Assembly: GCF_002890915.1 (NCBI RefSeq)
Contig: NZ_POUT01000003.1
Location: forward strand, 124,001-188,000
Reading direction: 5' to 3'
DNA: 64,000 nucleotides
Source: Stutzerimonas stutzeri
GTDB lineage: Bacteria; Pseudomonadota; Gammaproteobacteria; Pseudomonadales; Pseudomonadaceae
Below the pieces are notes generated by a model. The model did not search any database. It was not told where the DNA came from and was given only the letters and a program-made list of their open reading frames with translations. A program made the translations under genes and the position numbers. Below are positions 28,796 through 39,115 of the stretch, in pieces. Position 1 is the first letter of the stretch. Every line of letters starts with the position of its first letter.

Positions 28796-29122
28796 GTCTT
28801 TTTCTCCTCAATGGATAGAGACTTTCACACAGGGCTGAAAGAGAGAGGTCAATCAGCCTTCTATGTGTCAGAGGAGGGAACGCTGTAGGAGTTTCGCCAG
28901 GATTCCAAGTGCAGACGAATGGTTTTCCCCATGCCATGTAGGACTATGGCTCGGTGGAATTACAAGCGAAACGGTACAACTTTGCGCAGGCAACTTCCGG
29001 ATATGGGCCAGTGCCTGTTTGGTCAGTTCGGTTAGTCGGTTTCGGCGCTCCGGGCCCCGATACGGCGTTGCCGCTCCTCGTCACAGCGCCTTGTAACCGC
29101 ACAGGCCACTGGTTGCCGGAGC
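28796..29122. other. Intergenic region upstream of the KGG gene
   Basis: A 327-base interval containing the KGG gene's promoter on the minus strand and the 3' side of the small membrane protein gene. No gene, clear terminator or repeat was recognised. Confidence 0.4.
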
Positions 29123-29356
29123 TCAGGCAGTGAGCGCCTGCTGGCGCTGGGCGAGCAGACGCATCACGTAGCCGATCTTCAGCGCCGTGGGGCCGAGGAT
29201 GACCAGTGCATGCGAGGCGACCAGCGTGCCCAGTGCCAGATGGCGATCGAAGAAATAGGCGCCGCTGACGCCGAGCAGCAACAGCAGCAGGCCGCCGAGC
29301 ATCAGCGCGTTGGCCATCTTCAGCAGGTGTTGCGGGGCGGGATGATGCCGGAACAT
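29123..29356 (-). CDS. Small two-helix membrane protein next to flavohemoglobin, possibly PpyR-like
   Basis: A 77-residue protein with two hydrophobic helices (about 14-35 and 44-64) and a basic C-terminus (GYVMRLLAQRQQ). It sits 57 bases downstream of the flavohemoglobin gene on the same strand. In P. aeruginosa a small membrane protein named PpyR lies next to fhp, and position and form suggest correspondence, but I cannot confirm similarity. The ATG at 29356 has GAGG upstream. It is probably co-transcribed with the flavohemoglobin. Its function is unknown here. Confidence 0.75.
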   Translation of the reverse strand: MFRHHPAPQHLLKMANALMLGGLLLLLLGVSGAYFFDRHLALGTLVASHALVILGPTALKIGYVMRLLAQRQQALTA

Positions 29357-29413
29357 GGTTAACCTCCGTGGGGCGAGGTGAAGCCGGCCCGCATCGCGCG
29401 GGCCGGAAGCGGG

Positions 29414-30592
29414 TCACTCGAGGGCCGAGGCCGGGCCGAAGAACTCGTAGCGGGTCTGTCGCTCCGGCACGCCCAGGGCCTTCAACTGGCGTTTGACTGC
29501 GGCCATGAAGGGCCTGGGGCCGAGGAAATAGGCATCCAGGTCCCGGTCGGCCGGCAGCCACTCGGCCAGCCGCTGCTCGGTCAGGCGTCCGACCGCGTCG
29601 GGCGTGGCGTCCGCCGCGAGGTGCTCTTCGTAGCAATAGAAGCGCTTGAGTTGCGCGTGGCGTTCGGCGAGGGCATCCACCGCATGGCGGAAGGCGTGCA
29701 CGCCGGCATTGCGGGCGCAGTGGATGAAATGCACCGGGCGCGAAGTCTTCAGCGCCTGCTCGAGCATCGCCAGGGTCGGGGTGATGCCGACGCCGCCGCT
29801 GATCAGCACCAGCGGCTTGTCGCTCGGCTGCAGGACGAACTCGCCGGCCGGGGCGAACAGTTCCAGGCTGTCGCCTTCGCTCATGCCATGCAGCGCATTG
29901 GAGACGCGCCCGCCGGGCTCGCGCTTGACGCTGATGCGGTATTCGCTGCCGTTGCCGGCGGCGGACAGCGAATAGTTGCGGCGCACTTCCTCACCATCGA
30001 GCTGCAGGCGCAGGCCGATGTACTGGCCCGGCAGGAAGGTCATCAACGGTCCGCCGTCTTCCGGCTGCAGATGGAACGAGGCAATCTCCTCGCTCTCGGC
30101 GACCTTGCGCGCGATGCGAAAGCGCCGGGTCCCGCGCCAGCCACCGGGCGCGGCGGCGCTGGCCTGGTAGAGGCGCTCCTCGGCATCGATGAGGATGTCG
30201 GCCAACTGCTGGTAGGCGGCGGCCCAGGCGTCGATCACCGCGTCGGTGGCGATCTCCTCGCCCAGCACCTCGCGGATGGCCCGCAGCAGGCAACGGCCGA
30301 CGATCGGGTAATGCTCGGGCAGGACCTGCAGCGCGACGTGCTTGTTGATGACCTGGCCAACCAGCGGGCCTAGGGCCTCGAGCCGGTCGATGTGCCGGGC
30401 ATACATCAGCACGCCGTTGGCCAGCGCGCGCGGTTGCTCGCCGCTGGCCTGGTGAGCCTGGTTGAACAGCGGGCGCACCTCGGGGTGCTCGCCGAGCATC
30501 AGGTTGTAGAAGTGGGTGGTCAGGGCTTCGCCGCCGCTTTCGAGCAGCGGTACGGTGGCCTTGATCAGGTCTCGTTGTTCAGCGCAAAGCAC
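29414..30592 (-). CDS. hmp: Flavohemoglobin (nitric oxide dioxygenase)
   Basis: Cytoplasmic enzyme that converts nitric oxide and oxygen to nitrate using NAD(P)H. A 392-residue protein with an N-terminal globin domain (1-140; proximal His in VINKHVALQVLPEHY), a FAD domain (about 150-255; RNYSLSAAG, the RxYS motif) and an NAD domain (about 265-392; SGGVGITPTLAML and the terminal YEFFGPAS). The start codon is GTG with AGAGG at good spacing. In P. aeruginosa the gene is called fhp and is driven by a nitric oxide-responsive sigma-54 activator; no such activator gene is adjacent here. Confidence 0.96.
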   Translation of the reverse strand: MLCAEQRDLIKATVPLLESGGEALTTHFYNLMLGEHPEVRPLFNQAHQASGEQPRALANGVLMYARHIDRLEALGPLVGQVINKHVALQVLPEHYPIVGRCLLRAIREVLGEEIATDAVIDAWAAAYQQLADILIDAEERLYQASAAAPGGWRGTRRFRIARKVAESEEIASFHLQPEDGGPLMTFLPGQYIGLRLQLDGEEVRRNYSLSAAGNGSEYRISVKREPGGRVSNALHGMSEGDSLELFAPAGEFVLQPSDKPLVLISGGVGITPTLAMLEQALKTSRPVHFIHCARNAGVHAFRHAVDALAERHAQLKRFYCYEEHLAADATPDAVGRLTEQRLAEWLPADRDLDAYFLGPRPFMAAVKRQLKALGVPERQTRYEFFGPASALE

Positions 30593-30844
30593 AGGGTTTT
30601 CCTCTTGCTGGGAAATGTCCGGTCGCAGGGCGTGCGGGCCGGCTCTGCCTGAGCTGTTTCAATAAGCGTTCCAGGTCTGGAATTGTCTGAAATCAAGGTT
30701 TGCGTGAAGGCAAGGGTCGAAACGACCCGGCTGTTGCGCGGTTATCGGAACCCTTTGTGGTGAAATTTACCTTGCGCGAGGAGCCGAACCTCGGTGCTGG
30801 ACCTGGCCTCTATATAAGAACCGTCATCAACCGCAGAGGCTGCC

Positions 30845-31069
30845 ATGGAGATCTATCACATCACCCACGAGGACGATCGCTGGGTGCTACGCGAAGAGGG
30901 CGACAAGCGCGCACTGATCGAAACATCGACCCGGCAGGACATCCTCGACGAAACCCGCGACTACATGAAACTGCGCACGGCCTCGGTGAGGGTGCATGGC
31001 GACGACGGGCGCATCGAGGAAGAACACCTCTACCCGCAGGAACAGGACCCGCTGGCGACCCGTGGTTGA
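30845..31069 (+). CDS. DUF2188 family small protein
   Basis: A 74-residue acidic protein with the pattern of DUF2188: a short beta strand with W (DRWVLREEGDKRALIETSTRQD), then a helix and a second strand (ASVRVHGDDGRIEEEH). These proteins are common and uncharacterised. The ATG at 30845 lies in GCTGCCATG without a strong ribosome binding site, but the frame fits. It is convergent with the pyruvate kinase gene, and a GAGCCCCG/CGGGGCTC hairpin follows the stop without a T-run. Confidence 0.82.
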   Translation: MEIYHITHEDDRWVLREEGDKRALIETSTRQDILDETRDYMKLRTASVRVHGDDGRIEEEHLYPQEQDPLATRG

Positions 31070-31150
31070 GCCCCGTGGTCCGGGGCTCGCGCGCATGGCG
31101 CGCTCCTGCACGCGCTTCCTCCGGGAAACCGGGCGGGCGCCCGGCCGGCG

Positions 31151-32566
31151 TCAGTCGAGGATTTCGATGCGCAGCGAGTTGGTCGTGCCCGGCTGGCCGA
31201 GTGGCACCCCGGCGGTGACCAGCACGGTGTCGCCGCTGCCGGCCATGCCCTGGGCGCGGGCCAGTTCCAGCGCGTTGAGGCAGACCTGCTCCATGTCGCG
31301 CATGGGCGCGTCGATCACCGAATACACGCCCCAGGCGACGGTCAGCTTGCGCGCGGTGGCGGGGCTCGGCGTCAGGCTGAGGATCGGCGTCGCCGGGCGC
31401 TCGCGCGAGGCACGCAGGCTGGAGCGCCCGGACTCGGTGTAGTTGACCAGCACCGCCACCGGCAGGATGGCGCAGATGCGGCGGATCGCGCAGCTGATGG
31501 CGTCCGGCAGGGTGGCCTCGGCGCTCGGCCGGTGCACGTCGAGCTGGGCCTGGTAGTCCGGGCCGCTTTCCACCTGGCGGATGATCTTGCTCATCATGCT
31601 GGCCGCTTCCAGCGGGTAGTCGCCGGAGGCGGTCTCGGCCGAGAGCATCACCGCATCGGCGCCTTCGGCCACCGCATGGGCGACGTCGGTGACTTCCGCG
31701 CGGGTCGGCGCCGGCGAGAAGCGCATGGATTCGAGCATCTGCGTGGCGACCACCACCGGCCGGCCGAGCTGGCGGCAGATGCGCACGATGTCCTTCTGGA
31801 TGCGCGGCACGTTCTCGGCCGGCACCTCCACGCCCAGGTCGCCGCGCGCCACCATGATCGCGTCCGACAGCCGGGCGATCTCGCGCAGGTGCTGCACCGC
31901 CGAGGGCTTCTCGATCTTGGCCATGAGGAAGGCGCGCTTGCCGATCAGCGCGCGGGCCTCGTGGATGTCCTGCGGGCGCTGGACGAACGACAGTGCCACC
32001 CAGTCGACGCCCAGCTCCAGGCCGAAGGCCAGGTCGCGGCGGTCCTTGTCGGTCAGCGGGCTGAGCTCCAGCACCGCCTCGGGCACGTTGACGCCCTTGC
32101 GGTCGGACAACTCGCCGCCGGCGATCACTCGCGTCTCGATGGCGTCGTCCTGCTTGGACAGTACCGTCAGGCGCAGCCGGCCGTCGTCGATCAGCAGGGT
32201 CATGCCCGGCTCCAGCGCGGCGATGATCTCCGGGTGCGGCAGCATCACCCGCTGGCGGTCGCCCGGGCTCTCGTCGAGGTCGAGGCGAAAGCGCTGGCCG
32301 CGCTCCAGTTGCACCTTGCCCTCGGCAAAGCGGCCGACCCTGAGCTTGGGGCCCTGCAGGTCCATGAGAATGCCGATCGGCTGGTTCAGCTGGCGTTCCA
32401 CCTCGCGAATCCAGGCATAGCGCTGGGCGTGGTCGGCGTGCTCGCCGTGGCTGAAGTTCAGGCGGAACAGGTTGACGCCGGCTTCCACCAGCTCACGGAC
32501 ATCGTCGATGCCGCGGGTGGCGGGGCCGAGGGTGGCGAGGATCTTGACCTTCTTGTCGGGTGTCAT
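31151..32566 (-). CDS. pykF: Pyruvate kinase (glyoxylate operon type)
   Basis: Converts phosphoenolpyruvate and ADP to pyruvate and ATP in the cytoplasm. The 471 residues are normal. Motifs include FRLNFSHG near the N-terminus, DLQGPKLRVG, the active-site segment FLMAKIEKPSAVQHL, VARGDLGVEVP and VATQMLESM. It is the last gene of the gcl-hyi-glxR-ttuD-pykF operon, starting 20 bases after ttuD; this placement finishes the route from glyoxylate to pyruvate. P. aeruginosa has the same order as I recall, and there the gene is pykF. A second housekeeping pyk elsewhere is expected. Confidence 0.96.
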   Translation of the reverse strand: MTPDKKVKILATLGPATRGIDDVRELVEAGVNLFRLNFSHGEHADHAQRYAWIREVERQLNQPIGILMDLQGPKLRVGRFAEGKVQLERGQRFRLDLDESPGDRQRVMLPHPEIIAALEPGMTLLIDDGRLRLTVLSKQDDAIETRVIAGGELSDRKGVNVPEAVLELSPLTDKDRRDLAFGLELGVDWVALSFVQRPQDIHEARALIGKRAFLMAKIEKPSAVQHLREIARLSDAIMVARGDLGVEVPAENVPRIQKDIVRICRQLGRPVVVATQMLESMRFSPAPTRAEVTDVAHAVAEGADAVMLSAETASGDYPLEAASMMSKIIRQVESGPDYQAQLDVHRPSAEATLPDAISCAIRRICAILPVAVLVNYTESGRSSLRASRERPATPILSLTPSPATARKLTVAWGVYSVIDAPMRDMEQVCLNALELARAQGMAGSGDTVLVTAGVPLGQPGTTNSLRIEILD

Positions 32567-32586
32567 GGCGGGCTCGCAGGGACGCC

Positions 32587-33858
32587 TCAGGCGTCCGGTG
32601 GCAGGATCAGGATGGCGCGGAAATCGTTGACGTTGGTGCGCGTCGGGCCGGTGACGATCAGGCTGTCCAGCGCGGCGAAATAGCCATAGCCGTCGTTGTT
32701 GGCCAGGGCGTCGGCGGCGCGCAGGCCCAGCGCCTCGGCGCGGGCGAAGCTGTCCGGGGTCATCAGCGCGCCGGCGTTGTCCTCCGAACCGTCGATGCCG
32801 TCGGTGTCGCCGGCCAGCGCATGCACGCCGGGCAGGCCCTGCAGCGCTTCGGTGAGGCCGAGCAGGAATTCGGCGTTGCGCCCGCCGCGGCCGTTGCCGC
32901 GCACGGTCACCGTGGTCTCGCCGCCGGAGAGGATCACGCAGGGCGCGGCAATCGGCTGGCCGTGCAGCACGACCTGGCGGGCGATGCCGGCATGCACCTT
33001 GGCCACCTCGCGCGCTTCGCCTTCCAGGTCGCCGAGGATCAGCGGGGTGATGCCGGCGGCACGGGCTACCGCGGCGGCGGCGTCGAGCGACTGCTGTGGC
33101 GTGGCGATCAGCCGGAAGTGGCTGCGCGCGAGCATCGGATCGCCCGGCTTGAGCGTCTCCGAGCGCGGGTCCTCGAGCCAGGCGCGCACGTTGGCCGGCA
33201 CTTCGATGTGGTAGCGCTCGAGAATCGCCAGCGCCTCGGCCGAGGTGGTTGGGTCGGCGACGGTGGGGCCGGAGGCGATCACCGTCGCCTCGTCGCCGGG
33301 CACGTCGGAGATCGCGTAGGTGTACACGCTGGCCGGCCAGCAGGCCCGGGCCAGGCGGCCGCCCTTGATCGCCGAGAGGTGCTTGCGCACGCAGTTCATC
33401 TCGCCGATGTGCGCGCCGGAGCGCAGCAGCGCCTTGTTGATCGCCTGCTTGTCGGCCAGCGAGATGCCCTCGGCCGGCAATGCCAGCAGCGACGAGCCGC
33501 CGCCGGAGAGCAGGAAGATCACCCGGTCGCTTTCCTCGAGGTTGCCGACCAGCTCCAGCACGCGGCGCGCGACGCGCTCTCCGGCATCGTCCGGCACCGG
33601 GTGCGCAGCCTCGACCACCTCGATGCGCCGGCAGTCGGCGTGGTGCTCGTAGCGGGTCACCACCAGCCCGGACAGATCGCCTTCCCAGACCTTCTCGATG
33701 GCTTCGGCCATGGCCGCCGCGGCCTTGCCGGCACCGATGACGATGGCGCGGCCGCTGCGGTCTTCGGGTAGATGGTCGGCGAGTACATGGCGCGGATGGG
33801 CGGCCTCGATGGCACTGTCGAACAACTGGCGCAGCAGGGCTTGCGGATCGAGGGTCAT
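32587..33858 (-). CDS. ttuD: Glycerate 2-kinase (MOFRL family; TtuD, old name hydroxypyruvate reductase)
   Basis: Phosphorylates glycerate to 2-phosphoglycerate. The 423-residue protein has the two-domain organisation of the MOFRL/GckA family: an N-terminal DUF4147 domain with IVIGAGKAAAAMAEA and LLSGGGSSLLALP, and a C-terminal MOFRL domain with ILSGGETTVTVRGNGRGGRNAEF and ALAGDTDGIDGS. The ATG at 33858 has AAGGAG upstream. The gene follows glxR after a 326-base gap and precedes pykF by 20 bases. The name TtuD reflects tartrate-utilisation usage; kinase activity is the well supported family function. Confidence 0.93.
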   Translation of the reverse strand: MTLDPQALLRQLFDSAIEAAHPRHVLADHLPEDRSGRAIVIGAGKAAAAMAEAIEKVWEGDLSGLVVTRYEHHADCRRIEVVEAAHPVPDDAGERVARRVLELVGNLEESDRVIFLLSGGGSSLLALPAEGISLADKQAINKALLRSGAHIGEMNCVRKHLSAIKGGRLARACWPASVYTYAISDVPGDEATVIASGPTVADPTTSAEALAILERYHIEVPANVRAWLEDPRSETLKPGDPMLARSHFRLIATPQQSLDAAAAVARAAGITPLILGDLEGEAREVAKVHAGIARQVVLHGQPIAAPCVILSGGETTVTVRGNGRGGRNAEFLLGLTEALQGLPGVHALAGDTDGIDGSEDNAGALMTPDSFARAEALGLRAADALANNDGYGYFAALDSLIVTGPTRTNVNDFRAILILPPDA

Positions 33859-34184
33859 GGAAAGGCTCCTTGGTTCATTGCGGGTGGGGCCGATTGCAGA
33901 CCTTAATGCTCGCCGGCGCAAGCACTGAGGGCTGGAATCGACCCGCCCGGCAGTCGGGCCGTGACTCCTTCTGCCGGGCGAATCGAAAGGGTGCCGCCCG
34001 AAGGCGGCGGTCGAGCTCCGAGGTGTGCAAGGTGCCTGGTCGTGGGGAGACGCGATGATTCCGACCTTGCGTACCGAAGCCCGACCCTTTGAGCGGAGCT
34101 GCCTCGGCTGTCGCGCTTACCCACCACCCGGTCTGTCTGTCCCTGAAGGTGGGGGCGCTGGCCCGTTGCAGCGTGCCCGAAGGC
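33859..34184. other. Gap between glxR and ttuD within the glyoxylate operon
   Basis: A 326-base interval unusually long for an operon interior. It contains the inverted repeat CCCGGCAG/CTGCCGGG (about 33949-33979) and possibly GCCGCC-rich hairpins, but no T-run terminator. It could hold an internal promoter or processing site for ttuD-pykF. No gene was recognised. Confidence 0.4.
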
Positions 34185-35075
34185 TTACTCCTCGCGGATC
34201 GAGAAATTGGCCATGTGCTCCAGGCCCTTGATCAGCGCCGAGTGGTCCCAGCCGCTGCCGCCGAGCGCCGCGCAGGTGCTGAACACCTGCTGGGCATTGG
34301 CGGTGTTGGGCAGGTTCAGGCCCAGCTCGCGGGCGCCGGCAAGTGCCAGGTTGAGGTCCTTCTGGTGCAGGGCGATGCGGAAGCCCGGATCGAAAGTGCC
34401 CTTGATCATGCGCTCGCCATGCACTTCGAGGATCTTCGAGCCGGCGAAGCCGCCCATCAGCGCCTCGCGCACCCGGGCCGGATCGGCACCGTTCTTGGCG
34501 GCGAACAGCAGCGCCTCGGCCACCGCCTGGATGTTCAGCGCGACGATGATCTGGTTGGCCACCTTGGCGGTCTGGCCCGCACCGCTGTCGCCGACGCGGG
34601 TGATGTTCTTGCCCATCGCCTGGAACAGCGGCAGGGCGCGTTCGAAGGCCGCTTCGCTGCCACCGACCATGATCGACAGGGTGGCCGCCTTGGCGCCGAC
34701 TTCACCGCCGGAGACCGGGGCATCGAGGTACTCGGCACCGCTCGCCTTGATCTTCTCGGCGAACTGCTTGGTCGCGGTCGGCGAGATCGAGCTCATGTCG
34801 ATCACCACCTTGCCGGCACCGACGCCGGCGGCGACGCCATCGGCGCGGAACAGCACGTCCTCGACCTGCGGGGTGTCCGGCACCATGACGATGATGAACT
34901 CGGCTTCCTGCGCCACTTCCTTGGGGTTGGCCAGGGCGACGGCGCCGGCTTCGGTCAGTTCGGCCGGCGCCTGGTCGTGGTGCTGGGACAGAAAGATCTG
35001 GTGGCCGGCCTGCTGCAGGTTGATTGCCATGGGCTTGCCCATGATGCCGGTGCCGATGAATCCGATCTTAGCCAT
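34185..35075 (-). CDS. glxR: Tartronate semialdehyde reductase
   Basis: Reduces tartronate semialdehyde (2-hydroxy-3-oxopropionate) to glycerate with NAD(P)H. The 296-residue protein belongs to the beta-hydroxyacid dehydrogenase family: the N-terminal Rossmann motif GFIGTGIMGKPMAINL, the substrate-binding DAPVSGGEVGAKAATL at about 112-127, and the catalytic Lys in SGAGQTAKVANQI. It follows hyi by 73 bases and precedes ttuD on the same strand. The step directly follows the Gcl reaction, so context and family agree. Confidence 0.96.
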   Translation of the reverse strand: MAKIGFIGTGIMGKPMAINLQQAGHQIFLSQHHDQAPAELTEAGAVALANPKEVAQEAEFIIVMVPDTPQVEDVLFRADGVAAGVGAGKVVIDMSSISPTATKQFAEKIKASGAEYLDAPVSGGEVGAKAATLSIMVGGSEAAFERALPLFQAMGKNITRVGDSGAGQTAKVANQIIVALNIQAVAEALLFAAKNGADPARVREALMGGFAGSKILEVHGERMIKGTFDPGFRIALHQKDLNLALAGARELGLNLPNTANAQQVFSTCAALGGSGWDHSALIKGLEHMANFSIREE

Positions 35076-35148
35076 GTGTGTTCTCCTCGATTCTGTGGGG
35101 GCAGGCCGCCGTGGGGCCTGCGTTGCTGCTTGAGCGTCGGTGTGGCGG

Positions 35149-35931
35149 TCAGATGGCGTTGTGGCTCTTCAGCCAGCCGAGGCCCGCCTCGGTGGTGGTG
35201 GCCGGCTTGTATTCGCAGCCGACCCAGCCCTGGTAGCCGATGCGATCCAGGTGCTGGAACAGGAAGCGGTAGTTGATCTCGCCGGTGCCCGGCTCGTGGC
35301 GGCCGGGGTTGTCGGCCAGTTGCACGTGGTCGATCACCGCCAGGTTGTTTTCCAGGGTCCGCGCCAGATCACCTTCCATGATCTGCATGTGGTAGATGTC
35401 GTACTGCAGCGCGAGGTTGGCGTGGCCGACCCGCTCGCGGATCGCCAGGGCCTGCGCGGTGGTGTTGAGGAAGAAGCGCGGGATGTCGCGGGTGTTGATC
35501 ATCTCCATCACCAGGCGGATGCCGGCGGCCTGCAGTTTCTCCGCGGCGTAGCGCAGATTCTCGACGAAGGTGGCCTCCAGTACGGCCATGTCCGCGTCGC
35601 GCGGGGCGATGCCGGCCAGGCAGTTGACCTGGGTGTTGCCCAGCACCTTGGCGTAGGCGATGGCCTGGTCGACACCGGCGCGGAACTCCGCGACCCGCTC
35701 GGGGAAGATCGCGATGCCGCGCTCACCGCCCGCCCAGTCGCCGGCCGGCAGGTTGAACAGCACCTGGGTCAGGCCGTTGGCGTCCAGCCGGGTCTTGATC
35801 TCCTCGGCCGGGTAGTCGTAGGGGAACAGGTATTCGACGCCGGTGAAACCGGCCTGGGCGGCGGCGGCGAAGCGCTCCATGAAGTCCTGCTCGGTGAACA
35901 GCATCGACAGGTTGGCGGCAAAACGGGGCAT
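35149..35931 (-). CDS. hyi: Hydroxypyruvate isomerase
   Basis: Interconverts hydroxypyruvate and tartronate semialdehyde in the cytoplasm. The 260-residue protein has the xylose-isomerase-like TIM-barrel fold: start MPRFAANLSMLFTE, FAAAAQAGFTGVEYLFPYD, metal ligands expected in RLVMEMINTRDIP and YDIYHMQIMEGD, and the C-terminal WVGCEYKPATTTE. The ATG at 35931 has AGGAG at good spacing. It lies between gcl and glxR; a pair of palindromic repeats fills the gap to gcl. Confidence 0.95.
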   Translation of the reverse strand: MPRFAANLSMLFTEQDFMERFAAAAQAGFTGVEYLFPYDYPAEEIKTRLDANGLTQVLFNLPAGDWAGGERGIAIFPERVAEFRAGVDQAIAYAKVLGNTQVNCLAGIAPRDADMAVLEATFVENLRYAAEKLQAAGIRLVMEMINTRDIPRFFLNTTAQALAIRERVGHANLALQYDIYHMQIMEGDLARTLENNLAVIDHVQLADNPGRHEPGTGEINYRFLFQHLDRIGYQGWVGCEYKPATTTEAGLGWLKSHNAI

Positions 35932-36012
35932 GGGTTTTCTCCTGATGTCTGTAGGGACAGTTCGGTGTTGCTCGTGGTGGTTGCGCGACGCGCAGCCATC
36001 CTCGGTGTTGCG

Positions 36013-36096
36013 GTTTCGGTGGATGTGCTTCGCGACATCCACCCTACGGTTTGCTTTGGCGTAGGGTGGATAACGCCGCTTGCGGCTTATCCACCG
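36013..36096. repeat. Tandem palindromic repeats inside the gcl-hyi gap
   Basis: Two imperfect hairpins occur in tandem: one around GGTGGATGTGC and CGACATCCACC (left), the other around GGTGGATAACGCCG and CGGCTTATCCACC (right), joined by CCCTACGG and CGTAGGG which also pair. They lie inside an operon, between the start of hyi and the stop of gcl, where they could influence mRNA stability. This GTAGGGTGGAT type is related in style to element C, but not identical. Confidence 0.75.
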
Positions 36097-36108
36097 TGTC
36101 GGGACGCC

Positions 36109-37890
<1,782 letters not shown>

Positions 37891-38004
37891 GGTTCTTCCT
37901 CCTCGAGGGATCCGATAGTTTTTGTAGGTGGCCCAAGCATGCCGGCCTGGATTCCATGGCGGAATTGGCCGAGACTTCAGTTCTGTCGATATCAGGAGTA
38001 TCGA

Positions 38005-38913
38005 ATGGACCGCTATACGACCCTGCGCAGCTTCGTGCTGGTGGCCGACTGCGGCAGCTTCGCCGCCGCCGCGCATCAGGAAAACGTCACCCCGGTGGTG
38101 ATGGGCCGGCGCCTGGATGCGCTGGAGCGGCACCTGGGGGTGAAGCTGATGCACCGCTCCACCCGCGGGCTGTCGCTGACCGACCTGGGCGAGCAGTACC
38201 TGGAGCGGGCGCGGGCGCTGCTCAAGGAGTTCGACGAGGTGGATGCCAGCATCAGCCACGACCGCACCTCGGTGCGCGGCCACCTGGTGGTCTCGGCGCC
38301 GGCGGCGTTCGGCCGCCGGCACATCGGCCCGCACGCGCCGGCGTTCCAGGCGCGCTATCCAGACCTGCAGCTGTCGTTCAACTTCACCGACAGCGTGGTC
38401 GACCTGGTGCGCCATGGCTACGACATGGGCATCCGCATCGGCGAGGTCACCGACCCCAACTACGTGGCGCTCAAGCTGTTCCCCAACCGGCGGGTGGTCT
38501 GCGGCGCACCGGAGTACTTCGCCACCCACGGCACGCCGCAGACGCTGGAGGAGCTGGCGCGGCACAACTGCCTGGCGTTCAACCTGCAGGGCGGCCAGCA
38601 GCGCGGCTGGACCTTCCTGCGTGACGGCAAGCAGGTGGCGATCCGCGTGGCCGGCAACCTGGACTGCAACGATGGCGAGCTGCTGTTCGACTGGGTCAAG
38701 CAGGGCCTCGGGATCGGCTGGCGTTCGACCTGGGAGATCCAGGCCGAGCTCAAGCGCGGCGAACTGGTGACGGTGCTCGACGAGTACGCCCTGCCGGCCT
38801 ACGACATCCAGGCGGTATACCCGCAGCAGCGCTACCTGCCGGCGAAGGTGCGCTTCTTCATCGACTACCTGAAGGCCATCTACAACGCGCCGGGGTACTG
38901 GGAGGTGCGTTGA
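38005..38913 (+). CDS. LysR family regulator divergent from gcl
   Basis: A 302-residue LysR-type regulator with an N-terminal winged helix-turn-helix ([24 protein letters not shown], about 17-40) and a periplasmic-binding-like effector domain. The start [19 protein letters not shown] has CAGGAG upstream. The 114-base divergent gap with gcl is the usual setting for a LysR controlling the neighbouring operon, possibly in response to glyoxylate or a related metabolite. Effector and operator are not identified. The C-terminal part beyond the core ([17 protein letters not shown]) is intact. Confidence 0.92.
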   Translation: MDRYTTLRSFVLVADCGSFAAAAHQENVTPVVMGRRLDALERHLGVKLMHRSTRGLSLTDLGEQYLERARALLKEFDEVDASISHDRTSVRGHLVVSAPAAFGRRHIGPHAPAFQARYPDLQLSFNFTDSVVDLVRHGYDMGIRIGEVTDPNYVALKLFPNRRVVCGAPEYFATHGTPQTLEELARHNCLAFNLQGGQQRGWTFLRDGKQVAIRVAGNLDCNDGELLFDWVKQGLGIGWRSTWEIQAELKRGELVTVLDEYALPAYDIQAVYPQQRYLPAKVRFFIDYLKAIYNAPGYWEVR

Positions 38914-38918
38914 GCTAT

Positions 38919-39020
38919 GTAGGTTGGGTTGAGCTGCGTAGCGGCGAAGCCCAACATCGCACGCAAGCGCTGCCTGATGTTGTGCCCGTTGGGCTTCGCG
39001 GCGCTCAACCCAACCTACGT
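38919..39020. repeat. Palindromic intergenic repeat element C, copy 2
   Basis: The outer arms GTAGGTTGGGTTGAGC (left) and GCTCAACCCAACCTAC (right) are perfectly inverted. Inside them GAAGCCCAAC and GTTGGGCTTC also pair. The whole can form a long hairpin. It lies between the LysR gene and the exonuclease gene. Confidence 0.88.
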
Positions 39021-39115
39021 CACCTCGAGCTGTGTCGCTCGCGAGCACCTCCGCACGCTGGTGCGGTCAGAACAGCTGCTACCCTCAAACTCGCCTTCTC
39101 GTCGCGAGGCCTGCC

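Noticed and set aside
30593..30844. A sigma-54 promoter before the flavohemoglobin gene
   Set aside because: I looked for GG-N10-GC elements on the minus strand because fhp is sigma-54 dependent in P. aeruginosa, but none had correct spacing and sequence.
37891..39048. An N-terminal extension of gcl reaching about 39048
   Set aside because: The extension runs through the LysR gene and a palindromic repeat. The ATG at 37890 has a strong ribosome binding site and gives the normal Gcl length with Val at position 51.
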